Shown piece by piece: positions 1 through 9,228 of a stretch of DNA of 64,000 nt. The notes below the pieces were generated by a model. That model was not told where the DNA came from. It saw nothing but the letters and a program-made list of their open reading frames with translations, and searched no databases. Origin of the DNA: Cryobacterium sp. PAMC25264 (GTDB lineage: Bacteria > Actinomycetota > Actinomycetes > Actinomycetales > Microbacteriaceae); the NCBI RefSeq assembly GCF_019443325.1, contig NZ_CP080383.1, positions 1,488,001 through 1,552,000 of the forward strand, written 5' to 3'. How positions within the stretch are numbered: position 1 is the stretch's first letter; each line of letters opens with the position of its first letter. Made by a program: the position numbers and the translations under genes.

Positions 1-327
1 GCCATTGGCCTGCATAGGCATCCGACCGGTGCCGACCTGGAAGTCGACGGAGGCTGCCCCGACGCCGATCAGGCTGGGCCCGGCACCGGTGCCCTCGGCG
101 CTGAGGCCGTGGCAGGTGGCGCAGTTGGCGGCGAAGAGTTTTTCGCCCTCGCTGACGGTCTGCTGGGATGCTGTGTCCGTGGCAGCGCTGGCGGTTCCGG
201 TGCTGAACATCGCGTACGCGCCGCCCGTGAAGAGCAGTCCGATGGCAATGAGGGCGACGCTCGCGAGAGGGCTGCGACGGCCGGAACGACGGGACCGTCC
301 GGCGGTAGGTTTCTGAGTCCTGGGCAT
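1..327 (-). CDS. qcrC: Cytochrome bc1 complex diheme cytochrome c subunit, N-terminal part
   Basis: This is the first 109 codons of a gene that runs off the left edge of the window. The protein starts MPRTQK, has a short basic N-terminus, one membrane helix (about residues 22-42) and then a class I cytochrome c domain with the heme motif CATCH at about residues 69-73. In Actinobacteria QcrC is the diheme c-type subunit of the bc1 complex that passes electrons directly to the aa3 oxidase. The cytochrome oxidase subunit III gene lies just upstream on the same strand, which is the usual ctaE-qcrC order. Only the first heme domain is visible here. Confidence 0.9.
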   Translation of the reverse strand, partial: MPRTQKPTAGRSRRSGRRSPLASVALIAIGLLFTGGAYAMFSTGTASAATDTASQQTVSEGEKLFAANCATCHGLSAEGTGAGPSLIGVGAASVDFQVGTGRMPMQANG

Positions 328-351
328 ACTGAGTGTGTCCGCTCCTGCTTG

Positions 352-981
352 TTATTTAAGAACGTAGATGACCAGGAAGAGCCCGATCCAGACGACGTCG
401 ACGAAGTGCCAGTAGTACGAGACCACGATGGCGCTGGTGGCTTCCTTGTGACCGAAGTTCTTGACCGCGAAGCCACGACCGATCACGAGGAGGAAAGCGA
501 TGAGGCCGCCGGTCACGTGGATACCGTGGAAACCGGTGGTCAGGTAGAACGCGGAGCCGTAGGCGTTGGACGCCAGCGTGACGCCTTCGGAGACGAGGGT
601 GGCGTATTCCAGGACCTGGCCGGAGACGAAGATCGCTCCGAGGGCGTAGGTGAGGAAGAACCACTCGACCATGCCCCACTGGCTGGGCTTCCATCCGGTG
701 GACCGGGCCTGCAGACGCTCGGCCGCGAAAACGCCGAACTGGCAGGTGATCGAGGACGAGACCAGGATCAGCGTGTTCACCAGGGCGAAGGTGAAGTTGT
801 GCTTCTCCGTCTCGAACTGCCACAACTCTGGCGACGTCGAGCGCAGCGTGAAGTAGATGGCGAAGAGGCCGGCGAAGAACATGACTTCGCTGCCCAGCCA
901 GACAATGGTGCCAACCGCCACGCTGTTGGGCCTGTTCACAACGGGGAGGGTCGCCCGAGGAGTAATTGAGGTCGTCGTCAC
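352..981 (-). CDS. ctaE: Cytochrome c oxidase subunit III
   Basis: The product (209 residues) matches heme-copper oxidase subunit III of the aa3 type, with five hydrophobic membrane segments and the typical N-terminal run [14 protein letters not shown]. It is a membrane subunit of the terminal oxidase that works with the bc1 complex; qcrC follows 24 bases downstream. I chose the GTG at 981 because it yields the family-typical N-terminus [10 protein letters not shown]; an ATG at 1020 in the same frame would add 13 residues ([13 protein letters not shown]) that do not look like the family. No strong ribosome binding site separates the two options, so the start is uncertain. Confidence 0.88.
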   Translation of the reverse strand: MTTTSITPRATLPVVNRPNSVAVGTIVWLGSEVMFFAGLFAIYFTLRSTSPELWQFETEKHNFTFALVNTLILVSSSITCQFGVFAAERLQARSTGWKPSQWGMVEWFFLTYALGAIFVSGQVLEYATLVSEGVTLASNAYGSAFYLTTGFHGIHVTGGLIAFLLVIGRGFAVKNFGHKEATSAIVVSYYWHFVDVVWIGLFLVIYVLK

Positions 982-1049
982 TATTCCATTATGGCCGATT
1001 ACCGCACAGGTTTTTCTCATCCTGAAGTGCCATTCGGCCCCAATCGCAG

Positions 1050-1065
1050 GTTAGGACTACCTAAC
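1050..1065. promoter_or_regulatory. Palindrome in the ctaE/trpD divergent intergenic region
   Basis: The 143-bp gap between the divergent genes ctaE and trpD contains a perfect 6-bp inverted repeat, GTTAGG ACTA CCTAAC. It could be an operator or part of a promoter for either gene. The half-site spacing does not fit the 19-bp DtxR/IdeR iron box, which it resembles superficially. No regulator is assigned. Confidence 0.3.
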
Positions 1066-1124
1066 TAGCGTCTGATAGCACCGGAAATGCGGGCCGGGGG
1101 AGCGGAGATCATTAAGATCGGAGA

Positions 1125-2176
1125 ATGCTCGAATCCCAGTCCTGGCCCAACATTCTCGATGCCCTTCTCAGCGGGACCGACCTCAGCGTCGCCGATGCCG
1201 CCTGGTGCATGGAACGCATCGTGCTCGGAGAGGCAAGTCAGGCGCAGATCGCGGGATTCCTGATCGCCCTGCGCGCCAAGGGGGAGACGGTCGATGAGAT
1301 CGTCGGTTTCCGGGACGCCATCCTCGACCACGCGGTTCCGCTCAAGGTGGACTCCATGGGCCTGGACATCGTGGGCACGGGCGGCGACAGGTTCGGCACG
1401 GTCAATGTGTCCACCATGGCGTCCATCGTCTGCGCGGCGGCGGGTGTACCCGTGATCAAACACGGCAACAAGGCCGCCAGCTCGGCCTCAGGCTCCTCGG
1501 ACGTTCTCTCCGAACTGGGCATCGACCTGAGCCTTTCTGCGGACGTGGTCGCCACCGTCCTGCAGGACACCGGCATCACGTTCGCCTTCGCGGCCGCGTT
1601 CCACCCCGGGTTCCGGCACGCCGCGGCCGTGCGCGCCGAGCTGGGCATTCCCACGGTCTTCAACTTCCTCGGTCCCCTGGTCAATCCGGCCAGGCCGGAG
1701 GCCTCCGCCGTCGGCGTGGCGGCGCTCGATCGGGTTCCCCTGTTCGTGGGCGTGTTCCAGACCCGAGGCGCCACCGCGCTGGTCTTCCGCGGTGACGACG
1801 GCCTGGACGAACTCACCACCACAGGCCACAGCCACGTGTGGGAGGTGTCACGGGCCTGGTCACCGAGCACGACATCGACCCGCGCGATCTGGGCATCCCG
1901 CGGGCCACGATGAGCCAGCTGGTGGGTGGGTCGCCGGCCCACAACGCCTCCGTGGTGCACGCGGTACTCGCGGGGGAGACCGGCGCGGTGCGTGACATCG
2001 TGCTGCTCAACGCGGCGGCAGGTCTGGTGGCCTATGACCTCGCCCACGACCCGGCCCAGGCTCAGGTGAGCATTCTGGACCGCTTCCGGGCCAAGCTTGT
2101 TGTGGCGGCCCACGCCATCGACTCCGGGGCAGGCGCTGCGAAACTGGCCCAGTGGGTGCACGCCAGTCACGCCTGA
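1125..2176 (+). CDS. trpD: Anthranilate phosphoribosyltransferase, frameshifted in this sequence
   Basis: TrpD transfers phosphoribose from PRPP to anthranilate, the second step of tryptophan synthesis. The first 240 codons carry the glycine-rich PRPP motif GTGGDRFGTVNVS, the KHGNKAASS segment and NFLGPLVNPA. After WEV at about 1847 the frame is lost, and the rest of the protein (TEHDIDPRDLG onward) continues in the frame one base earlier. Adding one G to the GG at 1844-1845 restores an uninterrupted protein of 350 residues, the usual length. ATG 1125 follows GGAGA. I read this as an intact gene with a missing base in the sequence; true inactivation cannot be excluded. Confidence 0.9.
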
Positions 2177-2191
2177 CCTCGGGCACACCAG

Positions 2192-2233
2192 GGCGCCGCA
2201 CCCGACACGCCATAGAGCGGCGGATGCGGCGCC
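2192..2233. terminator. Hairpin between convergent trpD and glpK
   Basis: GGCGCCGCA at 2192-2200 pairs perfectly with TGCGGCGCC at 2225-2233 around a 24-base loop. It lies between the stop codons of two convergent genes, so it probably ends transcription from one or both sides. There is no T-run. Confidence 0.45.
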
Positions 2234-2253
2234 GACGGTGACACCCGTGCGGG

Positions 2254-3764
2254 TTACAGCACGTCGCCGTCGACCCAGTCGAAGGTCTTGGTCACGGCCT
2301 TCTTCCAGTTGCGCAGCTGGCGGGCGCTCTCTTCCTCACTCATCTGTGGGGTCCAGCGGCTGTCCTCCTGCCAGTTCGAGCGCAGTTCGTCCAGGGTGCT
2401 CCAGAACCCCGTCGCCAGGCCCGCCGCGTAGGCGGCGCCGAGTGCCGTGGTCTCGGCTACCACCGGCCGGATCACCGGGACCCCGATGATGTCGGCCTGG
2501 AACTGCATCAGCAGGTTGTTCTTGATCATGCCGCCATCCACCTTGAGCTCGGTCAGCGGAACCCCGGAGTCGGCGTTGACCGCGTCGAGGACCTCGCGGG
2601 TCTGGAAGGCCGTGGCCTCCAGCGCCGCGCGGGCGATGTGGCCCTTGTTGACATACCGAGTGAGTCCCACCAGAGCGCCACGGGCATCCGAGCGCCAGTA
2701 CGGCGCGAACAGGCCGCTGAACGCCGGCACGAAGTACGCGCCGCCATTGTCGTCCACGGACGCAGCCAGGGTTTCGATCTCCTCCGAGGAGCCGATCAGC
2801 CGAGGTTGTCACGCAACCACTGCACGAGCGACCCGGTCACGGCGATGGAGCCCTCGAGCGCGTAGTGCGGTTCGGCGTCGCCGAGCTTGTAGCCGAGCGT
2901 GGTGAGCAGGCCGTTCTTGGAGTGGATGATCTCGGTTCCGGTGTTGAAGATCAGGAAGTTACCGGTGCCGTAGGTGTTCTTCGCCTCACCCTGGTCGAAC
3001 GCAGCCTGGCCGAAGGTCGCGGCCTGCTGGTCACCGAGGATGCCCGCGATGGGCACCTCGCGCAGCAGGCTGTGCTCGTTGACGGTGCCGTAGACCTCGC
3101 TGGAGGAGCGGATCTCGGGCATCATCGAGCGCGGCACCCCGAAGATCCCGAGGATCTCGTCGTCCCATTCGAGGGTTTCGAGGTCCATGAACAGGGTGCG
3201 GCTGGCGTTGGTCACGTCGGTGGCGTGCACGCCACCCTCGAGACCGCCGGTCAGGTTCCAGAGCACCCAGGTCGGTGGTGCCGAACATCAGGTCGCCGGC
3301 GTCGGCCTTCTCGCGGGCTCCCTCGACGTTCTCGAGGATCCAGACGATCTTCGTGCCGGAGAAGTAGGTCGCCAGAGGCAGGCCCACCTTCTGCTTGAAC
3401 CGCTCAACGCCACCGTCCGCCGCGAACCGGTCGACGATGGCTGGGTGCGGGTGTCCTGCCAGACGATGGCGTTGTAGACGGGCTTTCCCGTGGTGCGGTC
3501 CCAGACCACGGCGGTCTCGCGCTGGTTGGTGATCCCGACCGCGGCGATGTCGTGGCGGGTGAGGTTGGCCTTGGACAGGGCCTGGCCGATGACCTCGCGG
3601 GTGTTGTCCCAGATCTCCACGGGATCGTGTTCGACCCAGCCGGCGCGGGGGAAGATCTGCTCGTGTTCGAGCTGGCCGGTCGAGACGATGGAGCCGGCGT
3701 GGTCGAAGATGATGGCGCGTGAGCTTGTGGTGCCCTGATCGATGGCGAGTACATACTGAGCCAT
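2254..3764 (-). CDS. glpK: Glycerol kinase, three frameshifts in this sequence
   Basis: GlpK phosphorylates glycerol to glycerol 3-phosphate in the cytoplasm. The N-terminus [18 protein letters not shown], the segment [11 protein letters not shown], the DNLG and WKKAV regions are all typical FGGY-family glycerol kinase. The reading frame breaks three times: near 3441 (one G missing before AIVDRF), near 3278 (two bases missing in the expected GTTDTWVLWNL stretch), and near 2808 (one G missing in DNLGLIGSS). Restoring four bases gives 504 residues, against 502 for E. coli GlpK. The ATG at 3764 has an ideal AAGGAGG six bases upstream. glpF lies upstream on the same strand, separated by a terminator-like hairpin. 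Confidence 0.9.
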
Positions 3765-3864
3765 GGTGTACCTCCTTGTACGTTGCGTAATGGCTTGGAC
3801 AGAACTATAAATCCGTGTGCTGAGTGCGTGCGAGGAATCCCGCTGGTTGTTCCGGACGCAGGAA

Positions 3865-3894
3865 GCAGGCCGGTTCCCGGGGGAACCGGCCTGC
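3865..3894 (-). terminator. Strong hairpin between glpF and glpK
   Basis: GCAGGCCGGTTCCC (3865-3878) and GGGAACCGGCCTGC (3881-3894) form a perfect 14-bp stem with a 2-base centre. It sits seven bases past the glpF stop codon, so it likely ends or attenuates the glpF transcript before glpK. Confidence 0.6.
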
Positions 3895-3900
3895 CGGGTG

Positions 3901-4663
3901 CTACGCCATGACGGGCAGCCAGATCAGCGACGCCCAGCCGGCGAGAAGCCCGCCGATCACCGGGCCCACCACAGGCACCCAGGAATAGGCCCAGTCCGAG
4001 GACCCTTTGCCCTTGATCGGCAGGATGAAGTGGCGATCCGGGGGCTGAGGTCACGGGCCGGTTGATGGCGTAACCGGTCGGGCCACCGAGCGAGACGCCG
4101 ATCACAAGAACCAGGAGCGCCACGGGGAGCGCGCCCAGGGCGGCAAGACCGCCGCTTTCGCCTTGCCGGCCGCCGCCGAACGCGATCACCACAAAGACCA
4201 GTACGAAGGTACCGATGATCTCGGTGACGAGGTTCCACCCGTAGGAGCGGATGGCAGGGCCGGTCGAGAAGGTGCCGAGCTTGTTGGCCGGCTCGGGTTC
4301 CTCGTCGTAGTGCTGCTTGTAGGCCAACCAGACCACGACGGCACCGAGGAAGGCGCCGAGGAACTCACCGGCCAGGTAGACGAGGACCGAGAGGAAGTTC
4401 ACCGGCACGCCGAGCCCGAATTCGGTGGCTCCCGATGCGACCAGCCCGAGGGTGACGGCCGGGTTGAGGTGGGCACCCGAATTATAGGCGACGGTCACAC
4501 CGGCGAAGACCGCGAAACCCCAGCCGATGGTGACCATGAGGAACCCGCCGCCGAAGCCCTTGTTCTTGGTCAGGGCCACGTTGGCCACGACCCCACAACC
4601 GAGGAGGACGAGCATCCCAGTGCCCAGCACCTCCGACAAAAAAACAAGACCGATATTGTCCAC
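3901..4663 (-). CDS. glpF: Glycerol uptake facilitator (aquaglyceroporin), two frameshifts in this sequence
   Basis: The protein is an MIP-family channel that lets glycerol into the cell. The first NPA box is present as HLNPAVT, and the first four to five membrane segments read well. The frame then fails exactly at the second NPA box: one C is missing from what should encode NPARD (near 4060), and a second base is missing about 20 bases later (near 4039, expected RIAHF). Restoring both gives 254 residues ending in WLPVMA with a TAG at 3901-3903. Taken literally, the channel would lose its second half-pore and be non-functional. The neighbouring glpK and dhaK are broken in the same way. Confidence 0.88.
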
Positions 4664-4897
4664 GATGACCTCTCTTGTTAGGAGCGAGATGCCGGACGAA
4701 CCGGAGCAATCCCTTCGCGCTGAGCGATTTTGCAGCTACCATAGCGCGGCCGGAGCCGGAGCGGAATAGACCAGATTCACGGGGTCACCTGCCTCTTACC
4801 GAGAACAGCCGCAGCGCGTAAGTTGTGCAGGGAGCACGGCTGCGTGCCCGGCGCGAGAGATCCGCGCCGCTCGATTCCGACGAATGAAGGAATGGTC
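4664..4897. promoter_or_regulatory. Divergent promoter region between glpF and dhaK
   Basis: This 234-bp gap lies between divergently transcribed glpF and dhaK and must hold promoters for both. AAGGA at 4887-4891 is the dhaK ribosome binding site. I see no clear long palindrome that would name the regulator. Confidence 0.4.
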
Positions 4898-5898
4898 ATG
4901 AAAAACTTGTCAACGACCCGAAGAACGTTGTCGTCGAGGCCGTCGCCGGCTTCGGTGCCGCGCACGGCGATATCGTGCGGGTGTCCCTTGATCCGGTGTT
5001 CATCGTGCGGACCGACGCTCCGGTCGCCGGCAAGGTGGGAATCGTCAGTGGCGGCGGCAGTGGGCACGAGCCGCTGCACGGTGGTTTCGTCGGCTTCGGC
5101 ATGCTGGACGCCGCGGTACCCGGGGCCGTGTTCACCTCGCCGACACCCGATCCGATCCTGGCGGCCACCCAGGCCGTCGACGGGGGAGCCGGGGTGCTGC
5201 ACATCGTGAAGAACTACACCGGTGACGTGCTCAACTTCGAGACGGCTGCTGACCTCGCCGCAGCGGATGAGATCGAGGTGCGTTCGGTGATTGTCAACGA
5301 CGACGTCGCCGTGAAGGACTCGCTGTACACCGCCGGTCGCCGTGGCGTCGCCGGCACCGTCCTGGTCGAGAAGATCGCGGGAGCTGCCGCCGAACGGGGC
5401 GACGATCTGTCCGCGGTGGCGGCCGTGGCCGAGAAGGTCATCGGGCAGGTGCGCTCGATGGGAGTCGCCCTGACCCCCTGTGTGGTGCCGCACGCCGGCG
5501 AGCCGAGCTTCACCTTGGCCGACGACGAGATCGAGATCGGTATCGGCATCCACGGTGAGCCCGGCCGCGAACGCATCAAGCTGGAACCGGCCGACGCCAT
5601 CGTCGATCGGATTCTCGGACCGATCCTGGACGACATCCCCTTCGTGTCGGGCGACCGGGTCTTGTTGTTCGTCAACGGAATGGGCGGGACGCCCCAGGTT
5701 GAGCTGTACATTGTATTCCGACGGGCCGCCGCAGTTCTCGCCGAACGAGGCATCGAGGTGACACGCACGCTCGTCGGCAATTTCACAACATCACTGGAGA
5801 TGCAGGGCATGTCGATCACGGTTCTCAAACTCGATGACGAGTTGACCGCCCTGTGGGACGCTCCGGTGCACACAGCCGCACTGCGGTGGGGAAAGTAG
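4898..5898 (+). CDS. dhaK: Dihydroxyacetone kinase subunit K, frameshifted at its N-terminus
   Basis: DhaK binds dihydroxyacetone covalently and, with DhaL and DhaM, converts it to dihydroxyacetone phosphate using phosphate from the PTS. The substrate-binding segments [13 protein letters not shown] and [11 protein letters not shown], the latter holding the histidine that binds the substrate, are present. The ATG at 4898 with AAGGA upstream starts MKN, but the frame is then wrong; adding one A to the AAAAA run at 4901-4905 gives [20 protein letters not shown] and a 333-residue protein of normal length. As printed, translation from this start would be out of frame within three codons. dhaL and dhaM follow directly. 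Confidence 0.9.
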
Positions 5899-5908
5899 GG
5901 ATGACCGG

Positions 5909-6547
5909 ATGAGCGTAGACGTCGCCTGGGCAGAAGCCTGGATCAGGAACAGTGCACGGGTTCTCTCGGAGAACCGCGCCGAGTTGAACACCTTGGACCG
6001 GGAGATCGGCGACGGTGACCACGGCGAGAACATGGACAGGGGATTCCAGGCCATGCTGCCCAAGCTCGATGCCACGACCGATGCCGGCACGCCGGCCGAA
6101 CTGCTCAAGACCCTCGCGGCGACGCTCATCTCCACGGTGGGTGGGGCCGCCGGCCCGCTCTACGGCACGGCCTATCTCAAGGCCGCCGCGGCCGTGGCCG
6201 GTTCCGCCGCCTTGGACGGGCCCGCCGTGGTCGCTCTGCTCACGGCAGGACGGGACGGAATCGTCCTGCGCGGCAAGGCCGAGTCCGGTGACAAGACCAT
6301 GGTCGACGCATGGACGCCAGCGGTGGACGCCGCAACCGCGGCCGAGGCCGCCGGAGAGAGCCCCGAGAAAATCCTGGCCGCGGCGGCGGACGCGGCCGAC
6401 GCCGGTGCAGCAGCCACGGTTCCCTTGATCGCTCGCAAAGGCCGGGCCAGCTACCTGGGGGAGCGCTCGATCGGTCATCTGGATCCCGGCGCCCGGTCCA
6501 CGGCGCTGATCCTGCGCTGCGCTGCCGACGCGGCCACGCAGTCTTGA
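5909..6547 (+). CDS. dhaL: Dihydroxyacetone kinase subunit L
   Basis: DhaL holds the ADP/ATP that carries phosphate from DhaM to dihydroxyacetone on DhaK. The nucleotide and magnesium-binding motif REIGDGDHGENM is at residues 31-42, and GRASYLGERSIGHLDPGA near the C-terminus is typical. Length is 212 residues, normal for the family. It starts ten bases after dhaK and ends two bases before dhaM, so the three are co-transcribed. Its presence beside DhaK rather than as a fused C-terminal domain shows the PTS-dependent type of kinase. Confidence 0.95.
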   Translation: MSVDVAWAEAWIRNSARVLSENRAELNTLDREIGDGDHGENMDRGFQAMLPKLDATTDAGTPAELLKTLAATLISTVGGAAGPLYGTAYLKAAAAVAGSAALDGPAVVALLTAGRDGIVLRGKAESGDKTMVDAWTPAVDAATAAEAAGESPEKILAAAADAADAGAAATVPLIARKGRASYLGERSIGHLDPGARSTALILRCAADAATQS

Positions 6548-6549
6548 CC

Positions 6550-7272
6550 ATGTCGGACTCCGTGGCGGCGGGCGCCGCTCAGCCGGCGCCTCGCGTGGGC
6601 CTCGTTTTCGTCTCGCACAGTACCGAGATCGCCTCCGGTCTTGTGACATTGGCCCGGCAGATGGCGCCTGAGGCGACGTTGGTGGCCGCAGGCGGCCGGG
6701 ACGATGACGGCATCGGTACCAGCTTCGACAAGATCGCCGCTGGCATAGCCCGCGCCGACGACGGCGGGGGTGTCGTGGTCCTGTGTGACCTGGGGTCCGC
6801 CATCCTGACCGCCGAGACGGCGATCGAGTTCCTCGACGACGACGTGCGTTCCCGCGTGCGCATCGCGGATGCCCCGCTCGTCGAGGGGGGCGTGGCCGCC
6901 GCGGTTGCCGCTCAAATCGGCGGTGACCTCGACTCCGTGCTGCGGGCAGCCGAGTCCGCCGGTGGGTCCTCGGCCGTGGAGCCGGAGTCGTCGAACGATG
7001 CAGAACGCGCCGGGGGAGCCGTGGTGCGGACGGTGACGTTGCGCAACCGGGACGGCCTGCACGCGCGACCCGCGGCGGACTTCGTCAAGCTGGCGAGCAC
7101 CTTCGACGCCCCGGTGAGCGTCAACGGCAAGGATGCTCACAGCCTCCTCGGCATCATGTCGCTGGGCCTGACGCGGGGGATGAGCGTCGAGATCTCCGGG
7201 CCGGACGAACGCTCCCGTGCGGCCGTCGAGGCGCTGGCGGACCTGATCGAGACCGGTTTCGGCGAGGAATGA
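6550..7272 (+). CDS. dhaM: Dihydroxyacetone kinase phosphotransferase subunit (EIIA-like plus HPr)
   Basis: This 240-residue protein has two PTS phosphocarrier domains. The N-terminal domain is of the mannose EIIA fold with the phospho-histidine in VFVSHS. The C-terminal domain is an HPr with the active-site histidine in RDGLHARPAADF. E. coli DhaM adds a partial enzyme I domain (about 470 residues in all); that is absent here, so phosphate must come from the general enzyme I. The linker between the domains is rich in Ser, Glu and Ala. It starts two bases after the dhaL stop. Confidence 0.93.
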   Translation: MSDSVAAGAAQPAPRVGLVFVSHSTEIASGLVTLARQMAPEATLVAAGGRDDDGIGTSFDKIAAGIARADDGGGVVVLCDLGSAILTAETAIEFLDDDVRSRVRIADAPLVEGGVAAAVAAQIGGDLDSVLRAAESAGGSSAVEPESSNDAERAGGAVVRTVTLRNRDGLHARPAADFVKLASTFDAPVSVNGKDAHSLLGIMSLGLTRGMSVEISGPDERSRAAVEALADLIETGFGEE

Positions 7273-7331
7273 GCGGATCCGGACCCCCTCGGGTCTAGTC
7301 CACCGGACGTGCGGAGGCGTACGCTGGCGGC

Positions 7332-7673
7332 ATGGTCCAGAACGAGAAATCCTCGGCTAGGGCGCACCGGCCCGGCCCTCGCCAACTCTTCGACTGGGTG
7401 GAGGACCGGCTCCGGCCCGCGTTCGACTCCCCGCCGGTGGGTACCTATGACGCGGCAGAGACGACAGGGTTGTCCAGCTGTCCCGTCTGCGGCCGACCGA
7501 TGACCGAACACACCATCGAACACTCCGCCCACGACACCGTGCTGAACTGCCCGGTCCCGCACCCCGGGGCCTGGGACCGCGACGCCTTCGAACCGGTCAA
7601 CGAGTTCGGCATGGTCATGCGCGAGCGGTCGGACGAGGAACGGACATCCGGGGCTGGGGGAGAATCGCCGTGA
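7332..7673 (+). CDS. Small protein with a CxxC zinc-binding motif
   Basis: I do not recognise the family. The 113-residue product has the motif SCPVCGRPMTEH in the middle and a later NCPVPHPG, so three cysteines and several histidines could bind a metal. The N-terminus is basic and the C-terminus acidic. It ends in a 4-bp overlap with the downstream RidA-like gene (GTGA at 7670-7673), which suggests co-translation. The gene starts 59 bases after dhaM. Confidence 0.7.
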   Translation: MVQNEKSSARAHRPGPRQLFDWVEDRLRPAFDSPPVGTYDAAETTGLSSCPVCGRPMTEHTIEHSAHDTVLNCPVPHPGAWDRDAFEPVNEFGMVMRERSDEERTSGAGGESP

Positions 7674-8062
7674 GCGCCGAGCCCCGACCGGTCGACCCGC
7701 CCGGGATGGCCACCAGTCCTGCCTTCGCCCAGGGCATGATCGCGCCTGCCGGACCGATGCTGTTCGTCGGCGGGCAGAACGGCATCAACCCCTCCGGTGC
7801 ACTGCTGGACGGTATGGGGCCGCAGAGTGAACAGGCCCTCCGCAACGTGCTCACCGTGCTCGCCGCGGCCGGTTCGGGGCCGGAGTACGTCGTGAAGCTC
7901 ACGATCTACCTCGCCGCCGGCGTCGATCCCACAGCCGCCTACTCCGCCACACGCACGGTCTGGGGCGACCGGCGTACGGCTGTCACCGTGCTGTCCATGA
8001 CACCGGCGCGTCCGGGAGCCCTCGTGGAGATCGACGCCGTCGCCGCTATTCCTCAGCGCTGA
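7670..8062 (+). CDS. RidA/YjgF/Rid-family protein
   Basis: Rid proteins hydrolyse reactive enamine/imine intermediates from pyridoxal phosphate enzymes, though many family members lack known substrates. The protein has the typical length (130 residues), the segment SEQALRNVLTVLAAAG, and the C-terminal signature DRRTAVTVLSM followed by ALVEIDAVAAI, where the acidic residue of the E-I pair belongs to the family signature. Starts with GTG, overlapping the previous gene by four bases. Confidence 0.85.
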   Translation: MSAEPRPVDPPGMATSPAFAQGMIAPAGPMLFVGGQNGINPSGALLDGMGPQSEQALRNVLTVLAAAGSGPEYVVKLTIYLAAGVDPTAAYSATRTVWGDRRTAVTVLSMTPARPGALVEIDAVAAIPQR

Positions 8063-8597
8063 AGCCTCACGATCACTCGAGCGCACCCGCGCGCCGGTTG
8101 ATGAGGGGCCAGAATCGTCTTGTTGACATAATGTGCATTATCGGTCATATCAATGTGACGAGAAAAGCGGGGTTCTGGGCGGCTGGTCGAGATGGTGAAC
8201 CTCGAATTTCGGTCCGGGTCACGGGTTCCCGGCAGTGACGCCGTCGCGACTCGCCGAGACCAGCGAGATCGTGGCTACGGATCCGGGTGCGCCGGTTCTG
8301 TGCCGGCGACGTGCCGCACTGCCTGCGTCAATTCGGTTCTCTCAGGATCCACTGAAAATGTGGCCACCCGTATTTATTATCGAACAGAAAATAAAGGCGG
8401 TGTCCGAGACACTGTGTGTCCGGGCCCAGCTGGCCCCGGGATCGCCTGGAGCCGTGCGTGCGGCGACCGAGTGCCCCGCCGACCGGGGATAGCCGGTGCG
8501 CCATCTTCGGATTAGGTTGACGGCAACCGCGGAACACTCCCCCGTGTACGTCAGAACACGATCCCAGAACCGTCCGCTCATCGACCGAAGGAGCCTC
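8063..8597. promoter_or_regulatory. 535-bp non-coding stretch upstream of the DUF308 gene
   Basis: No convincing gene is seen. Two AT-rich patches stand out in GC-rich surroundings: one around 8120-8165 with a TTGACA box followed by a weak CATATC at about 17 bases, and one around 8365-8395. The first is a plausible promoter, but it lies more than 400 bases before the next coding start. The stretch could hold a small RNA or a long leader; I cannot show either. Confidence 0.3.
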
Positions 8598-9190
8598 ATG
8601 TCCAACACCACCGCAACCGGCACCGCGGTCTTCGCCCTCGCCATCGACCCCAGGCACCTGAGCGCGCGGGAGATCACCGGCATCCGGGTGGCCTTCGCCG
8701 CCGGCGCGGTGCTTGCCATCGCCATCGGCACTGTCCTGCTCGTCTGGACCGAGGCGACCCTGGCCGTGATCGCCGTTCTCTTCGGGCTCTACTTCGTGAT
8801 CAGCGGGGTTGTGCGCATCGTGCGCGGGGTGGCAGCCACCGGGGCCGGCACCGGAGGCCGGGTGCTCAACATTGTGTTCGGCGTGCTCGTGCTGATCCTG
8901 GGCATTCTGGCGCTCCGCAACCCGGAGGGCTCCCTGGGCGTGCTCGGGCTGCTGGTGGGTATCGTCTGGATCGTGGAGGGCGTCGCCGCCCTCGTCGAGT
9001 TCACCACAGACACCAGCCGGTGGCCGGGGATCGTCCTTGGCCTGGTGGCATCCTCGCCGGGATCATCGTGCTGTTCGCCCCGGTCGAGACCATCGGCGTG
9101 CTGGTGACCATCGGCGGGATCATGCTGATCCTGTCCTGGCTCATCCAGTTGGTGCGCGCCTTCACCTTCGGTCGAGGCGCATTGGCCTGA
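8598..9190 (+). CDS. DUF308 (HdeD-like) multi-pass membrane protein, frameshifted
   Basis: The product has six hydrophobic segments in repeated pairs, the arrangement of the DUF308/HdeD family of small membrane proteins, whose role is not well defined (acid resistance in E. coli). The ATG at 8598 has GAAGGAG upstream. After GIVLGL near 9043 the frame is lost; adding one G to CTGGTGGC gives GGILAGIIVLFAPVETIGV and a 197-residue protein that ends in FGRGALA. It converges with the SDR gene, with a hairpin between them. Confidence 0.82.
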
Positions 9191-9193
9191 GCC

Positions 9194-9214
9194 GGGCCCC
9201 GCTGAGCGGGGCCC
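9194..9214. terminator. Bidirectional terminator hairpin
   Basis: GGGCCCCGC TGA GCGGGGCCC forms a perfect 9-bp stem between the stops of the convergent DUF308 and SDR genes. No long T-run is present on either side. Confidence 0.55.
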
Positions 9215-9228
9215 TCAGCTCGGGCCAC

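Noticed and set aside
109..969. A 286-codon open frame antisense to qcrC and ctaE
   Set aside because: Composition is that of an antisense shadow (Gly/Asp/Glu-rich); the opposite strand has clear respiratory genes.
1050..1065. Iron-box (DtxR/IdeR) site
   Set aside because: The half sites TTAGG and CCTAA are too close (4 bases) for the 19-bp consensus.
3404..4663. A 419-codon open frame that joins glpF to glpK sequence
   Set aside because: It arises from two missing bases in glpF that let translation run past the real stop at 3901; the tail is out of frame with glpK.
8192..8515. Open frames of 85-107 codons in the gap before the DUF308 gene
   Set aside because: No ribosome binding sites, Cys/Arg-rich random composition, and mutually overlapping.
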